Shown: positions 1 through 5,329 of the stretch, one piece after another
Numbering within the stretch: the first letter of the stretch is position 1
Layout of the letters: each line of letters starts with the position of its first letter
Source: Actinomycetes bacterium
GTDB taxonomy: Bacteria > Actinomycetota > Acidimicrobiia > Acidimicrobiales > RAAP-2
DNA length: 5,592 bases
Reading direction: 5' to 3'
Assembly (NCBI GenBank): GCA_021791615.1
Contig: JAJYWG010000527.1
Coordinates: 1 to 5,592 of the forward strand
Notes under the pieces: model-generated
The model's database searches: none
What the model was told of the DNA's origin: nothing
Seen by the model: only the letters and a program-made list of their open reading frames with translations
Position numbers and translations under genes: made by a program

Positions 1-101
1 ATCTCGTTTGCCACGGCATTGACGCTCTGTCCGGCACGAGCGGCACGCGCCGCCAATCGACGGTGGACGTCGTCGGGAACTCTGAGGAGGAGCTGTTTCA
101 T
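1..101 (-). CDS. Ribbon-helix-helix antitoxin, N-terminal part (cut by window edge)
   Basis: Seen: an ATG at 101-99 on the minus strand opens a frame that stays open for 33 codons to the window edge. It begins MKQLLLRVPDD, followed by VHRRLAARAARAG and QSVNAVANE. Known: a short beta strand (KQLLLRVP), a helix rich in Arg and Ala, then a second helix starting at a 'G-x-S-x-N' turn is the layout of the ribbon-helix-helix DNA-binding domain of FitA-like/HicB-like VapB antitoxins. These proteins dimerise, bind their own operator through the strand, and neutralise a toxin with their C-terminal tail, which here lies outside the window. Too short for the ORF listing but well supported by pattern. 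There is no good Shine-Dalgarno, only GGGAC close to the ATG; the promoter spacing suggests a leaderless message. Inference: a toxin gene, probably a PIN-domain VapC, follows beyond the left edge. The exact antitoxin subfamily is uncertain. Confidence 0.72.
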   Translation of the reverse strand, partial: MKQLLLRVPDDVHRRLAARAARAGQSVNAVANE

Positions 102-107
102 GTCCCA

Positions 108-138
108 ATGATATCACGAGCTGTATTCGATATCACAA
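108..138 (-). promoter_or_regulatory. Probable leaderless promoter with two GTGATATC operator half-sites for the antitoxin gene
   Basis: Read on the minus strand, GTGATATC occurs twice (136-129 and 117-110), 19 bp apart, and the second copy is part of the 8-bp palindrome TGATATCA (109-116). TTGTGA (138-133) could serve as -35 and TATCAT (113-108) as -10 with a 19-bp spacer. The -10 ends only 6 bp before the ATG at 101, so transcription would start at or next to the start codon. Ribbon-helix-helix antitoxins typically repress their own promoter by binding paired short repeats that overlap the -10/-35 region, which fits this layout. Promoter and operator functions are inferred; the repeats themselves are seen directly. 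Confidence 0.5.
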
Positions 139-144
139 GGACAC

Positions 145-196
145 GTGGAGAAGACGATCTCTTATTCAAACCCGGCTGAGCTGCGGGACCGGATCA
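145..196. repeat. Imperfect direct repeat, copy A (left of vapBC)
   Basis: This 52-bp stretch matches 892-942 in the same orientation. Identical blocks are the 17-mer at 145-161, TATTCAA at 163-169 and the 13-mer CTGAGCTGCGGGA at 176-188, followed by 6 of 8 matching bases. The centre differs by substitutions and one 1-nt indel. A weaker match continues to the left (CACAAG at 134-139 against 879-884). The copy lies between vapC and the upstream side of the antitoxin gene that starts at 101. On the plus strand it can be read from a GTG as EKTISYSNPAELRDRI, but no full gene follows. It may be a gene remnant or duplicated upstream DNA. Confidence 0.8.
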
Positions 197-229
197 ACGT
201 CCTCGGCCCACATCGACAGGAGCCGACGA

Positions 230-613
230 TCAGACCCGAATCACCTCGACGCCGGGGATGGCGTCGTAGTCGTGGTCCTGGGTGACGACCGGGATTCGCT
301 CGACTATCGCGGTGGCGGCCACGAGCACGTCGAGGATCGGGACCCGGCGCCGATCGGCGCGCAAGACGGCGGCGATCCGGGCGAACTGGCGCGCCACCTC
401 GGCGTCTACCGGTAGCGGATCCCACGTCGACTCCACAGCTGAAAGCGTCGCCACCCTCGCCGGCCGATCGTCGTCTTTTGCCATGAGCACGCCGAGGGTC
501 AATTCGGCCAACGTCACCACCGACACCTCGGTCTCGGTCACCCCTTCCATCTCGCCCAGAGGTCGCCCCGACTCGGTGGCGACGAAGAACGAGGTGTCAA
601 GCAGCGCCCTCAC
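230..613 (-). CDS. vapC: VapC-family PIN-domain ribonuclease toxin
   Basis: A 127-residue protein starting with GTG (613-611) and ending in TGA (232-230). Known: VapC toxins are Mg2+-dependent endoribonucleases that cut tRNA or rRNA and stop translation until bound by VapB. Seen: the acidic PIN signature is complete, with Asp6 in LLDTSFF, Glu37 in TLAELTLG, Asp95 in PILDVLVAATA and Asp113 in VTQDHDYDAI, with further acidic residues at 115 and 117. The length is normal for the family (about 120-140 residues), so the gene looks intact. Its start overlaps the vapB stop by 4 nt (GTGA), which points to translational coupling and to antitoxin being made first. No separate promoter is visible. The RNA target cannot be told from the sequence. 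Confidence 0.93.
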   Translation of the reverse strand: MRALLDTSFFVATESGRPLGEMEGVTETEVSVVTLAELTLGVLMAKDDDRPARVATLSAVESTWDPLPVDAEVARQFARIAAVLRADRRRVPILDVLVAATAIVERIPVVTQDHDYDAIPGVEVIRV

Positions 614-855
614 AGGTCGTCGGTCGTGTCGGACAGCAGACCCCGCACCTCCCTCAGGAGCCCACGGTCGGCCGCGTGGCGGGAGGCAATGGCGACCGCC
701 TCGGTTGCCGGCACCGTCCGGCGGCGGCGCAACGGCACGATCTCGGCGACCGGGCGCCGGTCGACCGTGACCGTCAACCTCTCACCACCTTCGACCCGAC
801 GGAGCACTTCGCTGACCGTGTTCCGGAGGTCCCGAACGGAAATAGAACCACTCAC
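610..855 (-). CDS. vapB: Phd/YefM-type antitoxin partnered with the VapC toxin
   Basis: Predicted 81 residues from the GTG at 855-853. An in-frame ATG at 873 would add six residues (MCYGGD), but I prefer the GTG. It has GGTGG a few bases upstream, and family members usually begin just before the strand written here as SISVRDLRN. Seen: residues 4-42 carry SISVRDLRNTVSEVLRRVEGGE, then LTVTVDRRPVAEIVPL, the classic Phd/YefM ('prevent-host-death') DNA-binding fold. Residues 43-81 are basic and helical and end in LLREVRGLLSDTTDDL, the probable toxin-wrapping tail. Known: such antitoxins bind and inhibit the PIN toxin and repress their own operon, often cooperatively with toxin. The gene precedes vapC and overlaps it by 4 nt. 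I could not identify a convincing promoter or operator upstream; the GTAGC pair at 865-869 and 874-878 is only a weak candidate. Confidence 0.9.
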   Translation of the reverse strand: MSGSISVRDLRNTVSEVLRRVEGGERLTVTVDRRPVAEIVPLRRRRTVPATEAVAIASRHAADRGLLREVRGLLSDTTDDL

Positions 856-891
856 GTCGCCACCGTAGCACATGTAGCCACAAGCGACCCA

Positions 892-942
892 GTGGAGAAG
901 ACGATCTCCTATTCAACTTCCCTGAGCTGCGGGAACGGGTCA
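892..942. repeat. Imperfect direct repeat, copy B (right of vapBC)
   Basis: Partner of the copy at 145-196: identical over 892-908, 910-916 and 922-934, diverged in the short centre (917-921, one nucleotide shorter), then 6 of 8 bases identical. It lies 37 bp upstream of the vapB GTG, just as copy A lies 44 bp upstream of the other antitoxin gene. Each copy therefore sits 5' of a TA operon on the minus strand. Read on the plus strand with the indel taken into account, it gives NFPELRERVRGLVAS then a stop. This resembles the copy A reading (NPAELRDRINVL), with conservative D/E and I/V changes. That hints at a decayed coding fragment, but the evidence is thin. Confidence 0.8.
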
Positions 943-1059
943 GGGGTCTCGTCGCCAGCTGAACGGCTGGGCCGCACTCCGGCTTCGACCGCGCCTTGAC
1001 ACGCGACCTGTGGCCTCTTGGCACGCGGGGCCGGCCGCAGCAGGCAAATCTGATTGTCG

Positions 1060-1087
1060 TGAACCGATCGACCTCCCCTCGCAATAG
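1060..1087 (+). promoter_or_regulatory. Candidate ECF-type promoter upstream of the sigma operon
   Basis: TGAACC at 1060-1065 resembles the 'GAAC' -35 core recognised by many ECF sigma factors. About 16 bp later is CAATAG (1082-1087) in the -10 position, ending 7 bp before the sigma ATG. If real, the operon would be autoregulated and its transcript nearly leaderless. The -10 is weak and there is only one instance of the motif in the window, so this remains a suggestion. A TTGACA at 996-1001 also matches a housekeeping -35 but has no acceptable -10 at normal spacing. Confidence 0.25.
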
Positions 1088-1094
1088 AGAGGTG

Positions 1095-1643
1095 ATGGAC
1101 GACGACGAGCTGATCGCCCGCCTGGCTGGTGGCGATGACGGAGCGTTGCGGGAGCTGTTTTCCCGGCACGCGCCGATGTTGGCGACTCGTCTGCGTGCCG
1201 TGCTCCCTGCCACCGATGTCGAGGATGTCCTCCAAGAGACGTTCATCGCCGCCTGGCGCGGCGCTCGACGCTACCGGCCACAAAGCGCAGCGGGAGGTTG
1301 GCTGTGGGGGATCGCCCGGCGACAGGCCGCCCTGGCGCTACGGCAACGAGGGCCGACCGGCTTTTCGCTGCCGGACGTAGACGCCGCGCGGACCACCATC
1401 ACCGATCCAGCGGAGGCCGTGGCGTCGCGGGTGGACCTGGAAGCGGCGATGGCAGCGCTCGGGCCGCCGGGCAGCCCTGAACGCGAGGTGTGGCGACTGC
1501 TGTACCTGGAGGACCGGCCGATGAGCGAGATCGCGGCACTGACGGGAGTACCTGAGGGGACGGTGAAGAGCCGAGCCCACCGCACTCGCCGACTGCTGCG
1601 GGCCGTGCTGGGCCGCCACTTGGCGATGGAAGGAGGATCGTAA
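1095..1643 (+). CDS. ECF-family RNA polymerase sigma factor (sigma-70 family)
   Basis: Predicted 182 residues from the ATG at 1095. A purine-rich AGAGAGG (1086-1092) lies just upstream, although the gap to the ATG is short; a GTG at 1092 is the alternative start. The frame is open further upstream, but the sequence there does not look like sigma protein. Seen: sigma region 2 at about residues 15-85 (FSRHAPMLATRLRAVL, DVEDVLQETFIAAWRGARRY, GGWLWGIARRQA) and region 4 at about 113-172 with the helix-turn-helix MSEIAALTGVPEGTVKSR. The short linker and lack of regions 1 and 3 are typical of ECF sigma factors. Known role: it directs RNA polymerase to a small regulon in response to an envelope or extracellular signal, usually held inactive by a membrane anti-sigma encoded next door. 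First gene of a five-gene operon; its stop overlaps the next ATG by 1 nt (TAATG). No extra C-terminal domain is present. The ECF subgroup is not determined. Confidence 0.93.
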   Translation: MDDDELIARLAGGDDGALRELFSRHAPMLATRLRAVLPATDVEDVLQETFIAAWRGARRYRPQSAAGGWLWGIARRQAALALRQRGPTGFSLPDVDAARTTITDPAEAVASRVDLEAAMAALGPPGSPEREVWRLLYLEDRPMSEIAALTGVPEGTVKSRAHRTRRLLRAVLGRHLAMEGGS

Positions 1644-2416
1644 TGGACGATGTGTCTGGGAAAGTGCCTCGCGGCAGCGGGCTACGCCCGGAGCAAGAGG
1701 GCGCATCGCCACCCGATGTCGACCTGGACCGAGTCTGGATCGGGGTAGCCGCCGAGGTATGGCACCGCGGTCCGGGATGGTTGGAGCGGCTCGCAGAGAA
1801 ACTGCTGCGTTCACCTGGACTGGCCCGAGCACTGCTCACCACCCCGTCGCTGCTCTTGCCCTGGCTGATCGCCAGCGTCGTTGTCCTCGGCGCCGGGGCT
1901 GCTGCAACGAGCACCGCTGGAGAACCGCTCGTGGCGCTCTTGGCCCCGGCCTTGGCCGCGGCGGGTATCGCCTACGCCTACGGGCCGGGCATCGATCCCG
2001 CTTGGGAGTTGTCACGCAGCATGGCCGTGAGCGATCGGATGGTGCTTCTCGTGCGGGCGCTCAGTGTGTTCGCACTCGACGCCGCACTCGGGCTTGCTGC
2101 GTCGGCGGCATCGGGGACCGCGGCCGGGATCACGTTCGACTGGCTGATCCCGATGACGGCGGTCTCGCTGTTGGCCCTCGCGGCGGCGACGCTGGCCCGC
2201 TCGGCGAACGTGGGCGTGGCTGCTGGGCTCGCTGCGTGGTGCATCGCCGTGCTCGCCGGCAAGGGGGCCGATGGGCAGTTCGCCGTCGTGGTCACCGACC
2301 ACTCCCTTCTCCCCTTCTACCTGGTGTGCGCAGTCGTCTCCGGTGCCGTCGTGCTCTACGCAACCCGGACCCCGAAGGCGTTTTCGCTCACCCGGACCCC
2401 GAGAGGAACTTCATGA
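1643..2416 (+). CDS. Six-helix membrane protein, candidate anti-sigma factor without a zinc motif
   Basis: Predicted 257 residues, ATG at 1643 with a perfect AGGAGG (1631-1636) six bases upstream, inside the end of the sigma gene. Seen: a ~68-residue hydrophilic N-terminus, including the amphipathic DLDRVWIGVAAEVW and WLERLAEKLL. About six hydrophobic segments follow, near residues 70-88, 95-113, 133-157, 165-184, 189-206 and 223-241. A cytoplasmic loop reads DPAWELSRSM, and the basic tail is TRTPKAFSLTRTPRGTS. Known: in related actinobacterial clusters the gene after the sigma factor often encodes a zf-HC2 zinc-binding anti-sigma domain fused to a membrane part with a similar 'DPAxEL' loop. 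Here no His-x3-Cys-x2-Cys is present; the only cysteines (200 and 229) lie in membrane segments. Inference: it may still bind the sigma factor through the N-terminal region and sense a membrane signal. It could instead be an accessory subunit of the ABC transporter. The stop overlaps the next start (ATGA). Confidence 0.7.
   Translation: MDDVSGKVPRGSGLRPEQEGASPPDVDLDRVWIGVAAEVWHRGPGWLERLAEKLLRSPGLARALLTTPSLLLPWLIASVVVLGAGAAATSTAGEPLVALLAPALAAAGIAYAYGPGIDPAWELSRSMAVSDRMVLLVRALSVFALDAALGLAASAASGTAAGITFDWLIPMTAVSLLALAAATLARSANVGVAAGLAAWCIAVLAGKGADGQFAVVVTDHSLLPFYLVCAVVSGAVVLYATRTPKAFSLTRTPRGTS
2363..2402 (+). repeat. 27-nt in-frame tandem partial duplication at a gene 3' end
   Basis: The 13-mer ACCCGGACCCCGA occurs at 2363-2375 and again exactly at 2390-2402, a 27-nt (nine-codon) period. 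It makes the membrane protein end in TRTPKAFSL followed by TRTPRGTS. The second copy runs straight into GAGAGGA (2401-2407), the ribosome binding site of the ABC ATPase gene. Confidence 0.85.
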
Positions 2417-3156
2417 ACATCGATGTCGCAGACCTGACCAGACGATTCGGTCGCAATCAGGCGGTGGCCGGCGTGGACTTGGAGGCCGGCGCCGGCGTGT
2501 TCGGCCTGCTCGGACCGAACGGCGCGGGCAAGACCTCACTGCTGCGCATGATGGCGACGGTGATCCCGCCGACCTCGGGAAGGCTGCGGCTGCTCGGCCG
2601 CGATCCTGGTGCGTCCGACGAGCGCCGGGAAATCCGGCGGCGCCTCGGCTACCTCCCCCAGAACCTCGGCTACTACCCAGGCTTCACCGTCGTCGAGTTC
2701 GTCGAGTACTTCGCCCTGCTGAAGGACATGCCCCCCGCCCGGGTGTCCCGCGCCGTGGCGACGGCGGTGGAGCGCGTCGACCTCGGGGACAAGGCTCGGG
2801 CCAAGCTGCGCACGCTGTCGGGCGGAATGCTTCGCCGAGTAGGTATCGCACAAGCCATCGTGAACGAGCCAGAGCTACTCCTCCTCGACGAGCCGACGGC
2901 GGGGCTCGACCCCGAGCAGCGGGTCACGTTTCGTGAACTCCTGCGTGACTTCGGCCAACGGGCGACCGTCGTCGTGAGCACCCATCTCGTCGAAGACGTC
3001 GGCGCGGCGTGCAGCGAGGTGGCCCTCATGGACCGGGGCAAGATCGTCTTCCTCGGGACCCCCGAAGAGCTGCGGGTCCAAGGTGAGAGCAACGGCGTCG
3101 GTGACTCGCCTCTCGAGCGTGGCTACAGCGCTGTGCTCGCCGGGGCGCGGTCGTGA
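2413..3156 (+). CDS. ABC transporter ATP-binding protein (exporter type)
   Basis: Predicted 247 residues from the ATG at 2413. This start is chosen because GAGAGGA (2401-2407) precedes it, it overlaps the previous stop as ATGA, and the protein then begins with the usual first strand MNIDVADLTRRFG. The frame is open far upstream but is only a shadow there. Seen: Walker A GPNGAGKT at 34-41, Q-loop Gln83 in YLPQNLGYYPGFTV, signature LSGGM at 135-139, Walker B LLLLDEP with catalytic Glu160, D-loop AGLD, and switch His191 in VVSTHLVED. All catalytic elements are intact and the length is normal. Known: one-domain ATPases of this kind dimerise on the cytoplasmic face and power ABC-2-like exporters. 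Its partners are very probably the two membrane proteins encoded next. The C-terminus (SPLERGYSAVLAG) overlaps the permease start by 4 nt (GTGA). The substrate is unknown; antimicrobial peptides or lipids are possibilities only by analogy. Confidence 0.95.
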   Translation: MNIDVADLTRRFGRNQAVAGVDLEAGAGVFGLLGPNGAGKTSLLRMMATVIPPTSGRLRLLGRDPGASDERREIRRRLGYLPQNLGYYPGFTVVEFVEYFALLKDMPPARVSRAVATAVERVDLGDKARAKLRTLSGGMLRRVGIAQAIVNEPELLLLDEPTAGLDPEQRVTFRELLRDFGQRATVVVSTHLVEDVGAACSEVALMDRGKIVFLGTPEELRVQGESNGVGDSPLERGYSAVLAGARS

Positions 3157-4670
3157 CCATGGTCGCAACGTCGGTCGTGTCGCTCCCGCCACGAGCCGAG
3201 CGCCACCGCGCCGTGCCCGCTCGACTCCTGTGGATCGAGCTGCGGCGCAACGTGATGCCGTGGCTGTTGCCGATCATCGCCGTCGTCTTCTGGTTGGACT
3301 CCTACCGCACCACCCTCGGCCAGATGCCACTGTGGAGCTCGCAGACCGCTATCACGATCGGCCAAGGCCACCCCCTGATCGACTTCGGGCCCTTCGTCAC
3401 CGGCGCAGCCGCCTGGATGGGGTCGAGGGACGGGCGTCGCGGCACGACTGACCTCGTCTCGGTGACGGCCCGTTCCCGTTGGGCAGGCCAGTTGGTGACT
3501 TGGCTGGCGACGACCGCCTGGGCGCTTGCCGGCTACGTGGTGCTTGTCGGTGCGCTCTACGCCGTCATCGCCGACCGGGTGAGCTGGGGTCGCCCACCGT
3601 GGTGGCCGGTCATCGCCATGGGCGCGGGCGTGCTCCTTTTCAGCACGGTCGGGTACGTGGCCGGCGCGGTCTTTCCTGGCCGCTTCGTCGCCCCGGTGGC
3701 GGCCTTTGGCGCCTTCGTCCTGCTCGTGATGTCCTCACACGCCGGGTTCAGCGACCGTGTTGGGGCATGGTCCATCCTGCCAAACAGCGGCCAGGGCGGC
3801 CTCGGGTTCGGCTCGGGCATCTTTTACCCGTTCCTGGCCGACCTCTCCCTTGCTCGACTGATGGCCCTCGTGGGGCTGTCGACCGCTGCCCTCGGGGTGC
3901 TGGGCCTTCGGTCTTCGGTGGGCGGCCTGCGAAGAGCCCTGTTGGCCGCCTCTGTGACCCTGGCCGGGCTGGCCGTGGCCGGGACCGGCATCGGGCTGCT
4001 CGGCACTGCCCGCGTCGAGGCCCATGGCGTGGTGATCCCTTTGCTCGATGGCGGTGCAAGCGACGGTGCGATCTCCTACACGCCCGTCTGCAGTGCCGGG
4101 GCCCTCCCTGTCTGCCTCCACCCCGCCTACCGCTCTTACCTTCCCGGCCTCGTGGCGGACCTCGATCCGGTGCTCCACGAGGTCGACGGCCTGCCTGGCG
4201 CACCGCGGCGTGTCGCCCAGGTCGCCGCGAGTTACGGAGGGCCCTCGCAATACTCGACCGTCAACGTCACCGCCAGCCTTCCGGCCTTCCACCTCTCCTT
4301 GGGCAACTTGGACCTCCGGCCCGCCGAGAGCGCTCGACTCGAAGGTCAACTGAGGTTCCTGTTCCTCGATGCATTCGTGGGCGCTGGACTTCGACCTCGA
4401 GGGGGTACTCCCGCCCAGCAGGCAGTCCTCGCGGCTCTACTCAGCCGGGTCGGTGTTTCGTTCGCCCGCCAACCCGGGCTGCTCGCGCCCTCGTCGTCCG
4501 TGACGATCGGGGGCAATGGCGGACTCCCGGGACTGCCGCAGAAAGGCTCGCCGATCTACGCAATCGCCGAGCGCTTCGCCTCACAACCTGTCGCGGCGCA
4601 GCGTGCGTGGCTTACGTCTCATTTGGCAGCCCTGCGGTCGGGTGATCTCACCGTGGACCAGCTGCCATGA
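3153..4670 (+). CDS. Large ABC-exporter permease with C-terminal extracytoplasmic domain
   Basis: Predicted 505 residues. The start is GTG at 3153, overlapping the ATPase stop (GTGA); an ATG two codons later (3159) is equally possible, and no strong ribosome binding site is visible, so translation is probably coupled. Seen: a basic cytoplasmic N-terminus (residues 14-33), then about seven hydrophobic segments near 35-50, 76-92, 113-140, 152-173, 176-195, 232-252 and 263-284. A ~220-residue soluble part (285-505) follows. An odd number of helices with the N-terminus inside puts this domain outside the membrane. It contains the cysteine pair Cys313/Cys321 in VCSAGALPVCLHPAY and ends in AWLTSHLAALRSGDLTVDQLP. 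I recognise this Cys-x7-Cys-x-His-Pro-Ala-Tyr arrangement and the 'L..G.LT...LP' ending from uncharacterised actinobacterial membrane proteins beside ABC ATPases, but know of no assigned function. Inference: it forms the transport channel with the ATPase, and the outer domain may bind substrate or sense it. The family name is uncertain. Confidence 0.82.
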   Translation: MTMVATSVVSLPPRAERHRAVPARLLWIELRRNVMPWLLPIIAVVFWLDSYRTTLGQMPLWSSQTAITIGQGHPLIDFGPFVTGAAAWMGSRDGRRGTTDLVSVTARSRWAGQLVTWLATTAWALAGYVVLVGALYAVIADRVSWGRPPWWPVIAMGAGVLLFSTVGYVAGAVFPGRFVAPVAAFGAFVLLVMSSHAGFSDRVGAWSILPNSGQGGLGFGSGIFYPFLADLSLARLMALVGLSTAALGVLGLRSSVGGLRRALLAASVTLAGLAVAGTGIGLLGTARVEAHGVVIPLLDGGASDGAISYTPVCSAGALPVCLHPAYRSYLPGLVADLDPVLHEVDGLPGAPRRVAQVAASYGGPSQYSTVNVTASLPAFHLSLGNLDLRPAESARLEGQLRFLFLDAFVGAGLRPRGGTPAQQAVLAALLSRVGVSFARQPGLLAPSSSVTIGGNGGLPGLPQKGSPIYAIAERFASQPVAAQRAWLTSHLAALRSGDLTVDQLP

Positions 4671-5329
4671 CTATGGCCCGGTCCCGAAACGGCGCCATGG
4701 AAGTGGCGTCGACGCATCCGACGAGCCGGCCTCGACGACGCTGGGGCGTCGGTCGTCTCGTGCGGTTGCATCTGGAGAGCCGCCGGGTCCCGGCAGCCCT
4801 TGTCCTAATGGCGGCGTGCGGCGCGGTCTTCCAAGGGGTACTCCGTTGGCCCGGCAGCCGCGGCTCGCTCCAAGTCCCACTGATCATCGAGGCAGCTGCT
4901 GCCGCGATCGTCGCGGTCACGACCCGCGGCCCGTTCGGCGAGTCGGAACGGGCCACCGGGAGATGGCTCCCCTACCTGCGCGGTGGAACTGCCGCGGGAT
5001 TAACGGTGGCCGCGTTCGCTGCGCTCCTAGCTGGAGCTGCGGGGACGAATCTTCTCGGTGGCACCGAGGCCCTACTCCGTGACGTCGCGGGTATGGCCGG
5101 CGTCGGGCTGCTGTCTGCGGCCGCGCTCGGCGGTTGGCTCTCCTGGATCGGCCCCATGGCCTACCTGGCTTTGGCGGAAGAAGCGCTCAGCTCCGGCTGG
5201 CACACGCCGTGGACGTGGCCCGCCCGACCGCCGAGCGACCTCGGCAGCGCGCTGTGTGCCGCGCTCGTCTTCTTCGCCGGACTCGCCGTCATCACCATTC
5301 GCGGAGCGCGAACGATCGGCCGGGAGTGA
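4667..5329 (+). CDS. Small multi-pass membrane protein, probable second permease subunit
   Basis: Predicted 220 residues. The ATG at 4667 overlaps the permease stop (ATGA); a second ATG two codons on (4673) is an alternative. There is no clear ribosome binding site, which fits coupling. Seen: a basic hydrophilic N-terminus (residues 1-40), then about five hydrophobic segments near 42-58, 70-86, 104-126, 137-168 and 192-211. A loop reads GPFGESERATGRWLPYLRGG, a Pro/Trp-rich turn reads GWHTPWTWPARPPSD, and the tail is short and basic. It has no extracytoplasmic domain, unlike the preceding permease. Inference: it is the smaller half of a heteromeric exporter, or an accessory protein that stabilises it; its position as last gene of the operon with 4-nt overlap supports stoichiometric expression. 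I do not recognise a named family and cannot assign a substrate. Confidence 0.75.
   Translation: MTMARSRNGAMEVASTHPTSRPRRRWGVGRLVRLHLESRRVPAALVLMAACGAVFQGVLRWPGSRGSLQVPLIIEAAAAAIVAVTTRGPFGESERATGRWLPYLRGGTAAGLTVAAFAALLAGAAGTNLLGGTEALLRDVAGMAGVGLLSAAALGGWLSWIGPMAYLALAEEALSSGWHTPWTWPARPPSDLGSALCAALVFFAGLAVITIRGARTIGRE

Noticed and set aside
282..770. Plus-strand 162-codon frame across vapBC
   Set aside because: It is antisense to vapC and vapB, whose catalytic and fold motifs are intact, and its Ser/Arg/Thr-rich translation has no recognisable domain.
955..970. Hairpin CCAGC-TGAACG-GCTGG as a terminator
   Set aside because: The stem is only 5 bp, there is no T-tract on either strand, and it sits in a divergent intergenic region where no terminator is needed.
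996..1024. TTGACA (996-1001) as -35 of a housekeeping promoter for the sigma operon
   Set aside because: At 17-bp spacing the -10 would be TGGCAC, which is a poor match; no better hexamer lies nearby.
996..1094. In-frame N-terminal extension of the sigma factor from a TTG at 996
   Set aside because: The extra 33 residues do not resemble sigma protein, and the ATG at 1095 has a purine-rich site just upstream and gives the usual ECF length.
1759..2412. Long upstream extension of the ATPase frame
   Set aside because: It is a shadow of the membrane protein gene: the sequence is Arg-rich with no fold, while ATG 2413 has a ribosome binding site, an ATGA overlap and the expected first strand.
3479..4645. 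Long 388-codon frame inside the permease gene
   Set aside because: Its translation is Arg/Pro/Gly-rich low-complexity sequence typical of an off-frame shadow, and the overlapping frame clearly encodes the membrane protein.
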